Shown one piece after another: positions 40,209 to 51,901 of a stretch of 64,000 nt of DNA. The DNA lies in assembly GCA_029204225.1 (NCBI GenBank), contig CM055108.1, positions 48,306,996-48,370,995 of the forward strand. Direction: 5' to 3'. The translations under genes and the position numbers were made by a program. Numbering within the stretch: the stretch's first letter is position 1; the number at the start of each line of letters is the position of its first letter. The notes under the pieces are model-generated. The model ran no database searches. It saw only the letters and a program-made list of their open reading frames with translations, and was not told where the DNA came from. The DNA comes from Diphasiastrum complanatum. Its lineage: Eukaryota > Streptophyta > Lycopodiopsida > Lycopodiales > Lycopodiaceae.

Positions 40209-43200
40209 GTGACCACTCCTCAGGGACCTGATCAACCCCAGGAGAGAGGCTTCGACGAACTTGAAACAGAAGCCTTGGCTTACAGAAAAGGGAAGGAACC
40301 CATGGAAGTAGAAGAACAGGAACAGTTCGCCGAAGAACTCGACGAACTGGTTACCAAGGAGCAGTTCCTCCAATTGGTAACAGAAGTGGATGAACTGAAG
40401 CTGGCATTAGCCAATTTCAAGTCCAGTGTGGACGACTCGTTCGCTGAACTCAAAAACTTGATTTTGAGCTCCGCGAAAGGAAGCCTTCCCTCCACTTCTC
40501 AGTTATCCCCTTCTCCACTTCCATCAGTTTCGGGTGAGACTTTACGGTCTCACCCCAGTGTTTTTAAAGATTTAAAGCCTCCTACTTTTAATGGGGAAGA
40601 GAAGGATAGAAATGCAGATATTCTACAAACCTTCCTCAGCAAATGGAAGAACATTCATGCTCTTAAACAGACCCCTGACCATTTGCAAGCAATTGAGGCC
40701 AGTCTTTCTTTAGGGCCTATGGCCTGTAAGTGGTGGTTAAATCTCCAGGAGACTGGGCAGACTCCCCGGTCATGGAAAGCTTTTGAAGAAGCTTTCCTAA
40801 GAGAATTTCTACCAGAGAATGAACTTGATAGAGCCTGGGAAGCCTGGGAAAGAACAGTAATGGACAAGTCCCTCATCCAATATATCTCGCAGTATCGAGA
40901 GGCAATTTTAAAGATTAAAAATATGGATGACTATCAAAAAATCAGGGGATTTGTCCGTGGCCTCAAAGATGAATATAAAGTAGAGGTCCAGAGAAACTCG
41001 CCTACTACCCTTGAGCAAGCTCTCAGATATGCTCAAATCTATGATGAGTCAGTGGGTAGGAAGAGAGCGAGACAGCAACCACTTTCTGAGCAGCTTCCTC
41101 AGAAAGACTTTCAATTTAAAAAGAAATTTTTAAAAAGAAAGAAAGAAGATAAATTTAAAGGTGAAGCTCCTCAGAAACGCCCTTCACTCATACAGCCCTT
41201 AAAACCAGATGATTTTGAGAAAGCCAAACAGGAACGTTTGTGCTTTGTGTGTATGGGCAAGGGACACACAATCAGACAGTGTCCCAAGGGGCCTTTCACT
41301 AAAAAAGATAAAAAACAAGTTCATCTTGTTCAGACTGTATGTTTCCCCAGTAACTCGGCAGCTTCCGAGATCAAAGTGTATCATGAAGATCATGAACACT
41401 GTTGCCAGCTGACCTCTGCAATGCTAGCGAGACCCTTCAGCTTTGGGCCGCATGACCTAGTACGTATGCATGGGAAAGTTGGTAACCAGTCAGTAAGAGT
41501 CATGGTTGATGATGGGGCAACCCATAATTTCATCAACCACACCCTGGTTAAAAAGCTTAAACTACCAGAAGTACCTAGTCAGCATAGGTACATAGTTTCA
41601 TTAGCTAAGGGTGAAGATAAAAAAATATGGGAAACTATGGTAAGTAAGTTAAATCTTGGTATTCAGGGGTACCAAGATCAAATAAACTTTCAGATAATGC
41701 ACCTGGATCGAACAGACATAGTTCTCGGGAGAGATTGGCTCTACAGTTTAGGACCTTCCCTCCACAGAAACTATCAGGAGAACACCCTCAGCTTTCAGTA
41801 TAAAGGCCGAGAGATCCAGTTGCATGGGGAGCATGATGTTCCCAACAGCGCTATGGTCTGCAGTTCAGAGCTCTGTCAGCTAATCGGAGACGAAGACCAT
41901 CAGGTATTCTTATGTGACTTTCAATTTATTCCTGAAGTTTCTATTTCCAGTTCTATTCAGCAGAAAATCAGTAAATTAGAAACTTTATTGTCTAAATTTA
42001 AAGATGTTTTTCCTGAAGATTTGCCACATGGTTTACCACCTAGCAGAGAGGTAGATCATGTAATAAACCTAGTACCAGGTACAGCACCTGTTTCTAAACC
42101 TCCGTATCGGGTCAGCCGAACAGAGGATGAAGAAATAACTAGGCAGTTAACATACTATCTTGGGAAAGGCCAAATTCAGACCAGTAGTTCACCATGGGCC
42201 TCACCAGTCCTATTGGTGAAAAAGAAAGAGGGGTCTATGCGTCTTTGCGTAGATTACAGAGCCCTCAATAAAGTCACAATTAAGAATAAATACCATATGC
42301 CTCGAGCAGACGAGTTGTTTGATCAACTCGACGGGGCTAAGTTTTTCAGCAAAATAGACCTCAGATCGGGATATCATCAAGTCCGTATAAAATCGGAAGA
42401 TGTCTCGAAAACAGCTTTTAGGACTCGTCACGGTCATTATGAGTTTAAGGTGATGCCATTTGGGCTCACAAATGCTCCAGCTACCTTTATGACCTTGATG
42501 AACAGTGTCCTCAGACCATACTTGGGTAAGTTTGTAGTCGTATTTTTAGATGACATCCTCGTCTACAGCAAAACGAGGAAGGAGCATCTAAAACACCTCA
42601 GAAAGGTGTTTCGACTGCTCAGAAAGCATAAGCTTTATGCTAAACAATCCAAGTGTGAATTCTTCGTTGAAGAAGTAGCATATTTGGGTCACATTATCTC
42701 TTCAGATGGACCCAAATAAGGTTAAAGCCATACTCAGTTGGCTGAGACCTCAAAATATTTTGGAACTTCAAATCTTTCTTGGTCTGGCGGGATATTACAG
42801 ACGATTTGTCAAGGAATATGCTCAGATAGCAGTCCCTATGACAAATCTCCTTAAGGGGAAGGGAAAGGAGTTCATTTGGGAGTCCGCACAACAGGAGAGC
42901 TTTGATGCTCTCAAAACAGCCTTAGCTACAGCACCAGTTTTAAAGGTCGTCGACCCCAATCAGCCATTTGTGGTCGAAACAGATGCTAGCGACTTTGCAG
43001 TAGGTGCTGTGCTAACTCAGGGTGGACGACCAGTTGCGTTCGAGAGTAAAAAACTCGAGCCAGCACAGACTAGGTATAGTGCCTATGAAAAGGAACTCTT
43101 TTCTATAGTCCATGCCCTTAAGACTTGGAGGCATTATTTGTATGGTGCCAACTTTGAGGTCCTGACAGACCATGAGAGTCTCAGATACCTTTGCAATCAA

Positions 43201-44977
43201 CCTGAGCTTAGAGGTCGGAAAGCTCGTTGGGCAGAGTTGATGCAAGAGTTTGACATGTCTATCAGATATAGGCGTGGAAAATTCAATACAGTAGCAGATG
43301 CCCTTAGCAGAATGCCTATGATAAACGAGCTGAGTTTTACTCAGATTCGTAATGAGTTACTCGAGTCCTTGAGAGGGAAATGCCAGCATGATGCATTCTT
43401 CTCTATTATCTGGAACTCAGTCCAGAACAGACAGTTACAGACTCCAGAACCAGTTCCCGGGGCTGGTGCCAGTTCATCCAAGAATACGGCAGCTTCCGTT
43501 GAGGATGATGATGAGTCCGAGTATACGTCATCAGATGACGTTGAGGATTCTGAGCCTGTATCACCCAAGCAAACCCCAGTGGTTGAGGGTCAGTTGACTC
43601 AAGGATTCAAATGGAAACGGTATTCCATTCAGGATGAGTACTTGCTCTATAGAGATAGAGTATGTGTCCCCAATTCAGAGGATTATAGGCAGCAGGTCCT
43701 ATATGAATGTCATGACAATCCTAGCGCGGGACACCCAGGCATACAGAAGACCTATGAGCTTCTTCGTAGGCAATTTTTCTGGCCCAGTATGAAAAAGGAC
43801 GTCCACCAGTATGTAACCAGTTGCCAGAAATGTCAAGTAAATAAAGCAGAGCGTTTAAAGGCAGGAGGGTTGTTGCATCCCTTTAGAAATACCAGCTGGT
43901 AAATGGGAGAGTATCTCCATGGATTTTATAGTAGGCATGCCTAAAACTCAAAGGGGTAATGACGCTATATGGGTCACAGTTGACCGTCTAACCAAAATGG
44001 CTCATTTTATTCCGACCAAAACAACCGTTAGAGCTCCAGAGTTAGCGAGGTTGTTTGTAGACGGGCTATTTAAATTGTACGGTCTACCTTCCGGCATAGT
44101 CAGCGACCGGGACAGTAAGTTTACTGGAAATTTTTGGAGGGCAGTATTCCATCATCTCCATACTAAACTTAATATGAGTACCACCGACCATCCACAGACG
44201 GACGGTCAAACAGAAAGGGTAAATCAAGTGCTGGAGGATATGCTTCGTGCATACGTCAGCAAGAGGCAGACTAATTGGGAGGAGTATCTCTCGATATTAG
44301 AGTTTGCTTACAACAGTACCAAACATTCAGCTACGGGATACAGCCCATTTATGCTGATGTACGGTTTTCAGCCACGCTCACCCACAGCTGTAGGGTTTAA
44401 ACAAGAAAAAGTTGAAGCAGCCAGAAACTTTTTAGAAGACCTAAACCAGATGATAGAACATGCTAAGCGTAGCATTAGACAATCCCAGGATCGAGCCAGG
44501 CATTATGCAGATCCACACAGACGGGATGTGCAGTTCTCCACTGGTGAGAGAGTCTACTTGAGAGTCCCAGTTGACTCTAAAACCCTCAAATCAGGAGTGT
44601 GTGCTAAGTTGTCTCCAAGGTATTGTGGTCCCTTTACCATCAGTAGGAGACTAGGCGAGGTCACCTATGAACTAGAACTCCCACACAGCAGTAAGGTTTT
44701 TCCAGTTTTTCATGTAAGTCAGTTACGAAAAGCCTTAACCAGATCAGATAATCTGGTAGGGGACAGTGTTCTAGTTCTCCCATTGGATCCTCAACAACCT
44801 CCACATGAACCAGAGGAAATTCTTGATAGTAGAGAGACGCAGACTCGTCATACTCTATACCGAGAATATCTGGTTAAGTGGAATGATCAGCCTGTTGAGA
44901 ATGCCACTTGGGAAAGAGGCAGCGTCCTTCGCAAGATTTTTCCAGACTTTGTCTTAGAGGACCAAGACGGTTCTTAA
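40209..44977 (+). pseudogene. Defective gag-pol of E4
   Basis: It aligns with E1 end to end, with the same Gag, CCHC, protease (VDDGATHNF), RT ([18 protein letters not shown]), RNase H, integrase and chromodomain. Three lesions: the start ATG reads GTG (40209); an 11-bp deletion at about 42705-42709 between two GATGG repeats shifts the frame after SSDG; and one extra T in a T-run at 43882-43884 shifts it within the integrase (HPLEIPAG region). A further small deletion in the basic linker (KKDKKQ) is in frame. Otherwise it is close to E1, and it keeps the Asp that E1 lost in RT. Confidence 0.93.
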
Positions 44978-44988
44978 GGGGGAGGGAG

Positions 44989-45346
44989 TGTTACGAGCTC
45001 GTAACCAGTGCCGAACCCTAGAGAACACAGATAGGTCAGATACCACAGTCAGGGTCGTGTCCAGCGTACATGACCAACAGGGCAAGACAGTGTGAGTAGT
45101 GTGCCCCAGCACGGTCCATAGCCATGGCGGGCCTAACACAGCCTAGGGACCCTGTCAGCAGGATAGGGCCCCCAGTTGGGTCCCGACGTGCAGTCGGCCA
45201 CGTTAGTGCCACGTGGCCGACACTTGGCAGTAGCATGCTACCAGTCCTCACACTGGGCTAGGAGGGGCTTACTCTATATGAGGGAGTAGGCAAGGTTGGG
45301 TGGATGAGTTAGTGTTTGCCCTACTGTGGTGTTAGGATCTATTACA
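44989..45346 (+). repeat. E4 3' LTR
   Basis: 358 bp, apparently identical to the 5' LTR. Confidence 0.95.
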
Positions 45347-46527
45347 TCATATATATGAATGTAGATATCGGACTCATCTGGGGTAGTGCCCTCATGGTAG
45401 AAAACAGCAGTAGAAGTAGGCAGGGGCTGGCGGCAATCACGGGCAATGTGGTCAGGACTCTTACAACGAAAGCAAAGACGCTTCTGCTGAATGTCAGCGA
45501 ACTCTGCAGACGTGTAACGTCGGACAAAAGCAGAACGAGGAGGCGGAGGGCGAGGAGCGGGAGAAGTAAGAGAAGAGGTCGGGACGACAGTGGATGGGGC
45601 AGATGGGGCCGGAGATGGTAGAGGTGAAAGAGATGGACGGGGTCGGGAAAAGCGAAAGGGAGCAGGATCAGGGTACTTATGCTGTAAAGTACTAGCAAGG
45701 GACATGGCCTCAACAAGTGTGGGTGGACGGAAAGAAGAGACATCGTATCGTAGAGCACCACGAAGTCCAGCAATGTAGCGAGAAATAAGCTCGGTGGGCT
45801 GAAGATCTGTAAAGAGGTAGGAAAGGTCCATAAACTGATCTGTATAGGAAGAAAGATCACCAGTCTGAGTAAGACTACGGAATATATCACGCTGGCGGCT
45901 CAGCCACTAAGGGTCAACCATAGCATGACGAAGATCACGACGAAAGGTAGGCCATAACTGGAGACCGTCCCGATCAGGGTCAAGTCAGTAGACCCGCCAC
46001 CAAGTGGCAGCACGTCCATCTAAATGTAAGGCGGCTAACTGGATCTTCTGAGGATCAGTCTTAGGATAAATCTGAAAATAAGTATCAAGCTTTGCAAACC
46101 AATTCTCTAACAAGTTCCCCTCAGAGGAACCAGAATAGGTGGCAAGCTGTACCCAATCACGAAAATCTCGAGCAAAATGTGGCTCAGGAGCTAGATGTCG
46201 TGGAAAATGTGACTCGGGAGCTGTAGGACGTGGAAAACCGGGTGGTGGGTTAGGTGGAAAATGAGGCCCACCGCCAAAGGAAGTAGACGAGGATGGAAGT
46301 CCAAATGGAGACCCAAATGATGAATGAACAGGGGCTTTGCCAGGTCCATGTGGCTGTAAGGAATCAATCTGTGACTGCATAGTGGCAAAGCCGGTCTGTA
46401 GAGTGGTAAAACCGGTCATCATTTGGTCGAAACGACTACTGAGGAGAGTAAGAGAGTCACGCATATCAGCAAACTGTTCATCTAAAGGTCCGGAATGACT
46501 CACAGGTGTAGTGGGTGAGCTAGCCAT
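45347..46527 (-). pseudogene. E5 gag remnant
   Basis: ATG at 46527 (MASSPTTPVSHSGPLDEQF). Then a proline-rich region, the Gag core LATYSGSSEGNLLENWFAKLD..RAATWWRVY, stops near 45985 and 45909, then YIAGLRGALRYDVSSFRP and the zinc knuckle CFRCKSPDHIARDC (45480-45440). It is continuous with the protease frame across the E4 insertion. Confidence 0.85.
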
Positions 46528-47625
46528 GAGGAAGAAAAAGTAAGCGAGAAAAGAAATGTGCTAAACAATTGGACGAACTGAAGGAGAGGACATAAGTCGT
46601 CACAACAGGCACGCCAATGAAAAGACACAATAGAACTCGCGATGTAAGATGAACGGAAAGGACAACTAAGTAAGAAATACCTCGTAACCGCAACCGGAAG
46701 TGAGCTGAAAAATAGCGGCGATATGTCGAGGTACCGGGCAGCCTCCAAAAAAGATGCTAAGGGCCCGACAACGTGGAGTAAACGGTGGGTAGAAGTATGG
46801 GAAACAATAATGGACTATGGGGCTGGAAAGGGAGCAGCCAAGGAAAGGAAGTGATAACAAAAAGGAGGTATGGGCAGCGAGGAAACAAGGCTGAAAAATC
46901 AAAGATCGCCCTTCAAGGGTAAAAAAAAAGTTTGCGATAAAGACGGGGAGCAATCCCGATGCGCGATGAAGTTGGGTGGGAGTGGCTTTCTAAGCATCTA
47001 GGCGTGTTTGTATTGTCCGGGGTAGGGTTGCGAACACAGGCAGCAGTGTAGGAGGGTGAGCTGAAATTGAGGCGGATGTAGGGCGTTTGTATTGTCCGGG
47101 GTAGGGTTGCGAACACAGACAGCAGTGTAGGAGGGTGAGCTGAAATTGAGGCGGATGTAGGGCGCCAGCTATGGTGGAGTGTGTGCGTCCAAGAGAGGTA
47201 GTAAACGGCAAAAAAAAAATTGGATCAAAAAGATGGGTTGGTAGGGCGCTAGGAGTGGCTGATGGAAGGTGGCGAATAGGGGCCGCAAAAAGCGAAAATT
47301 TTCAGCAAAGGAAGGAGCAGTAGGGCGCTGGTCAGCAAGCATGAGGGCGCCCAATAGGGCAGCAAATAGGAGGCAGTAGGGCGCCCAAAATAGGGGAGGA
47401 AAAAGGCTGAAAATGCAACAATAGGCAGCCAGCAAGAGGGCACTAGAAATGGGCAGCAAGTGGGCGCCTGTCCTCCTTCGATCCGTCGTGAAAATCTGCA
47501 AGACAAGTGTGGAGAAATGCTGAAGATCCGGCTGAAAAATGGTGAAGATCCAAGCTGAAGATGGGCGCCCTCCTGTGAGAGAAAAATCTGCTCATGGAGA
47601 TGCTCAGGAAAGTGCTTTGATACCA
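46528..47625 (-). other. E5 leader with internal tandem repeat and PBS
   Basis: Untranslated leader rich in GGGCGCC motifs. A 70-76 bp block containing TTGTATTGTCCGGGGTAGGG occurs twice (about 47007-47082 and 47085-47160). PBS-like TGGTATCAAAGCAC (47612-47625) abuts the LTR. Confidence 0.7.
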
Positions 47626-48076
47626 AGTTATGAACGTAGCCACGGCTGATCTAGATTTAGTCTATGAAAGCATCACATAAGCAAGACTTAACCCTAGAAA
47701 GCAGGAGAGAGAAAGCTTTAAAAGACTAAAGAAGGAGATCATATCATAAGCCAAGTAACAAATGACACAGAATCCCTACTTATAGCCAAGAGGAAGCCCT
47801 AAAAGGAAGCTTCCAGTGGCTAGGGCCAAACAGAGAGGGAAAATAGTGCGCCCTCCAAGAAGGCCCCCACTCTCAGTAATATGACCAAATAACCAATATA
47901 GTGAATCATAGGGCCTAAGGCCAATAATATGGTCTAAATGTCAATAATAGGGCCCAAGGCCAACCATATAATCTAAATGTCAAATAATGAATAAAAAAGG
48001 GCCCAAAGCTTGCTTATGCATAAAGTAAAGTAAATGTAAATGGACATGGCGAATGTAATGAGCCGAGTCCATAACT
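47626..48076 (-). repeat. Array LTR 2, shared by E5 and E7
   Basis: Termini AGTTATG..CATAACT form a 7-bp inverted repeat. Its left edge abuts the E5 PBS; its right edge abuts E7 internal sequence. About 451 bp. Confidence 0.8.
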
Positions 48077-51000
48077 ATGGCAGCAACATCCCCAAAAACT
48101 ATCCAAGAGAGGAGAAGGAACTCTCTCAAGGTACCCTAATGGTCTCGGAACACTAGAACAAAGTGGAAACTCAGCATCGGAGACCAAGCGATATGGAGCA
48201 ACCCAAAATGACGGGGAAACTGAAGATCACCCGGACAAACGATAGCTGGAGCGGAGGCAATAACCCAAGCCATTAGGATATGCCAAGCCTGACAATGAGC
48301 AACAATCCAAGGAACAGATCGAGAGCCACATGCATAATCATAGAGTGATCCGCACCATAGGCGATTAGTAATATGGAAAAACCAGCACCAATCAACAGGT
48401 CCAAATGAAAACCAAGCTATGCGTAATAACCAGGAATGCCATATATCCATAGCTGAAAATGAAGCAGTAGTATGAGCAATAGGTCCAAATGAAATCCAAG
48501 CGATACGTAATAACCAAGAATGCCAAATATCAAGAGGTAAAAAGGAATCAGTCGCATGAAAGACCTCTAATGCATAAAAAGCTTAAAAGTGTACACCATC
48601 GGCATGGACTGCAACAAACCTATATGTAGAAACACAAGGAGACTAAAGGATGCTCATATACTCATTTAGAAATATCCCAGCATATATCCTCGGTAAGGGC
48701 CAAAGGCGCATGAATCGTGTCAGGAACCGTAGAAATATCATGAGGCAGATCACAAACCTCAAGCAGAGATCCATGGAGTAAAGTGAAAGAAGATACAACC
48801 TGATCACCAATAGCAAGGGAACCATCAAATGTAGACCCGTGAAGAACCCCATAGAAATTAGCAGGAACATCGGCCATAACGGACTCAAGAGATGGAGATA
48901 TAGAGACCAATGGAGAAAATACTGCACCAACCACCAAACCAGGAGGGCTATCTGAGGTATGCGCAAAAGCAATAGTAGAAATACCACCAAGGTATACGGC
49001 CTAAATATCAATGAAACCAGGAATGACCACTGAATACGATATCTGTGAATAGGCATATAGGCGCAAGGCACGCAGCAACAACCTGTAAATCCGGAGCAGC
49101 ATCAACCTGAGGAAGAGGACCCACGGATGGTGAAAGTGAAGCAGCAACTGATGTACTCTGAATGGAAAGAAGAGTTGCATCGTGAGCCTTTGGCAGGCTA
49201 CGCATAAACTGCTTCCCGGTAACCAACTGATAGTCACCTTGGGAATCAATACCAACAAGTGAATGATGCTGACCAACATGAGTAAAGGAAATTGTCTGCT
49301 GAGAGAGATCCACAGCAACAGTACCAAGTGAAGAGAACCAGTCTGCACCAAAAATAATGTCATAGCGCTCCAGAGGAATGATGTGGAAATCTGCCTGACC
49401 AGAAAAATCACCAATGCGATAATCCAAGCCCTGAAACATCTGAGAACTGGGAAAAGAATGGGAACGAGTAACCTCAACACTGAGAGGTTGGGAAGTAGGA
49501 ACAGGTGTAACACGAATCCTGGTGGAAATGTAACTGCTAATAAATGAATGTGTACTGCCTGTATCGACTAAAGAAATATAACCTAGCCCCACATCTAGAA
49601 CACTATGATCCACAAATGGAACAACATACGTAGGCATAATAACAGAAGCATCAATTGATAAGTTCTGGCCTAAATATGCATCTAGAAGAACCGCATACTC
49701 ATTTAGACGGGTATCAGCAAAATAAGCTAATGAGTATACAATAGGACCATCATGAAATGTATAACCATATGCCATATGGAGATCTACTGGAGGAGTAGCC
49801 AAAGCATCTGAAAGAGCAACCGTAGACCCATGAATAATATCGAAATAAGGGGCATAGGCGACAACATCTATTTCAAGGCGCTCAGGAACATGAGTAGCAT
49901 CAAAGTACTCAACAATAATATCAAATTTTGCAACATTGGCAATAGTAGCAAGGCAAAGTATATCAGTATCAAAGCATGGAACAATATCATAGCATGCAAC
50001 AACATCGATAGCACCATCAAAGCATGCAACGACATCATTAATAGTATCATAGCATGCTATATCAGTATCAAGGACCATATCAACCACAACCTGTATATGT
50101 GAATCGGCATCATAGGAACCTGTATATGTGACTCTGACTCACTATGGGATACAATGACGAGCTCAGGTAGATCAATAATTATCTCAAGTAAATCAGGCAA
50201 CTCGCTCACAATGTGTGATATAGAATCATCCTCATGTGTATCGCTAGCAATGTGTGAATCAACCTCATGTGAATTGCTAGAAATGTGTGACTCTATCTCT
50301 ATTTGTCCTGCACAAGAAAATGGAACCTCGCATATGGAAGAATGCTCACAAGAGGAATCAGAAGGAGTACCACTCGTAAGAGCGACAGGAGGAACAATTA
50401 CAGAATTATCATCGAAAAATATAAGAAGGCGAAGTACCGGTAAAAAGTCATGCCACTCAAAGATAGGCGGATGAGAATGGACATAGTCAAACCACTTTGA
50501 CCTAGCAGAACCCTTTAAGAGAAAAATTGCATCAAGAATCTTATTAGGACCTGGACAAATTGGCCGAGAAGAATCAATGTAATACTGAAGACGTGTGAGC
50601 CATTTGTCGAACATATGTTCATATGGTATATCACTATTAAAAACAGAAAGATAATCTGAAGGGGATAGAGACCGAAAATCAGAAGTCATGATAAAAAATA
50701 AAATTAAAAGTAACGGAAAATAATGCGTAACCCAATGATCCAAATAATTTGGGTGGTTTTTATTTTTATTTTTTTATAATGGAGCGCGGAAAACGAAGAA
50801 AAAGTGAAAAACAAAATCGACGATGAAAATGAATTATGGAATTGAAACGCAAATGAAACGGAAACTAATAACAAATAACAAAAGACAAAATGACAAATGC
50901 GATGGACAACACAAACTACAAAATGGAATGGAAATAACAAAACAACAGCCACAGGTAGAAAGTTAAGCCAGGCAAGACGCTAATCAAGTGGACGAACTGA

Positions 51001-51482
51001 AGGAGAGGACATAAGTCGTCACAACAGGTACGCCAATGAAAAGACGTAATAAATAGTGTAGGTAGTACCTCGCAACTGCAAACAAGAGCGTGCTGAAAAT
51101 GGTAGTAAAATGAAGAGAGACTGGCTAGCCACCAAGTAGAGATAAAAAATGTTTTTGGGCCGCTTTGTAGCTGGAAATTATGCGAAATGAACTGCGTATA
51201 GGCTGTAGAAAACTGCTGGAAATGTGCACGGACAGCCACCGACAAATCTGTCAAGGAACTGCATTGGAGTTGGAAATTTTGCCAAGTATTGGGGCCAAAT
51301 GGGGCGCTGGACAGCCACCAAGTAATGCTGCAAGAGATGCTGGAAAAAAATGCTTCAAGTAGGCTGAAAAAACAGCAAGTATGAGGGTGGAAATGGGCGC
51401 TGAACAGCCTGCAATCAAATGTGGATTAGGGGTAGCAAACGGAGGCAGACCAAAGTAAAAATTGGAGGGGGATGGGCGCTGG
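48077..51482 (-). mobile_element. E7: non-autonomous Gag-protease internal region between two array LTRs
   Basis: It encodes a Gag-like protein and a protease, and I see no RT, RNase H or integrase in any frame. The leader (50690-51482) resembles that of E6 (CAGCGCCCA repeats), but the PBS expected next to LTR 3 is missing. 48077-49007 is A/T-rich with decayed frames I do not recognise. Confidence 0.75.
49008..50689 (-). pseudogene. E7 Gag-like and protease coding region
   Basis: ATG at 50689 starts MTSDFRSLSPSDYLSVF. A Gag-like part follows (EHMFDKWLTRLQYYIDSS, LLKGSARSKWFDYV). A frame break near 50090 leads into a second open frame (50087-49008). That frame starts with a degenerate repeated stretch (D.VAC(F/Y)D units) and ends in an aspartic protease: ISLVDTGSTHSF, FQGLDYRIGDFSGQADFHII, LERYDIIFGADWF. 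The protease closely matches E5 and E6; the Gag does not, suggesting recombination. No zinc knuckle was seen. Confidence 0.78.
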
Positions 51483-51901
51483 AGTTACGAATAGAGCCAC
51501 AGTTGATCTAGAGCTAAGCTATGAAACCATCACATAAGCAAGACTTAAGCTATGAAAGCAGCACATAAGCAAGACTTAACCCTAGAAAGCAGGAAAGAGA
51601 GAGATTAAGGAGACTAAAGAGAGCGATCAATATCATCAGCTGAATAACAAATGACAAACAAAAAGGAAACTACAAGAGAGACTTGAGATCTTCACCTGCT
51701 TTAACGAATCGTCAAAAATAATTTATTGCCCCCACTCTCCAGTAATATGTCCAAATGGCCTAATAATGAATAATAAGGCCAAAGGCCAACCATATAGTCT
51801 AAGTGTCACTAATGAATAAAAAAGGGCCTAAGGCCTGCTTATGCATAAATTAAAGTAAATGTAAATGGACGCGGCGAATGTAATGAGCCAAGTCTATAAC
51901 T
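51483..51901 (-). repeat. Array LTR 3, shared by E7 and E6
   Basis: AGTTACG..TATAACT, about 419 bp. The E6 PPT (GTGGCAGGGAG on the minus strand) abuts its right edge. Confidence 0.8.

Larger units (their letters stand above)
39048..45346 (+). mobile_element. E4: recently inserted but defective chromovirus, same family as E1
   Basis: The LTRs are 39048-39405 and 44989-45346, both 358 bp, and I read no difference between them. Target duplication TCATA is at 39043-39047 and 45347-45351. The PBS is at 39407 and the PPT AAGGGGGAGGGAG at 44976-44988. It is inserted in E5 between the Gag zinc knuckle and the protease. Confidence 0.96.
30191..48076 (-). mobile_element. E5: Ty3/gypsy chromovirus-type element, interrupted by copia and E4
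   Basis: Parts: LTR 30191-30470, coding remnants 30471-30526 and 35937-39047 (pol), 45347-46527 (gag), leader 46528-47625, LTR 47626-48076. The two insertions carry clean target duplications (AGCAG and TCATA), and the reading frames continue across both, which proves it is one element. The PBS-like TGGTATCAAAGCAC lies at 47612-47625. All frames are decayed. Confidence 0.87.
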
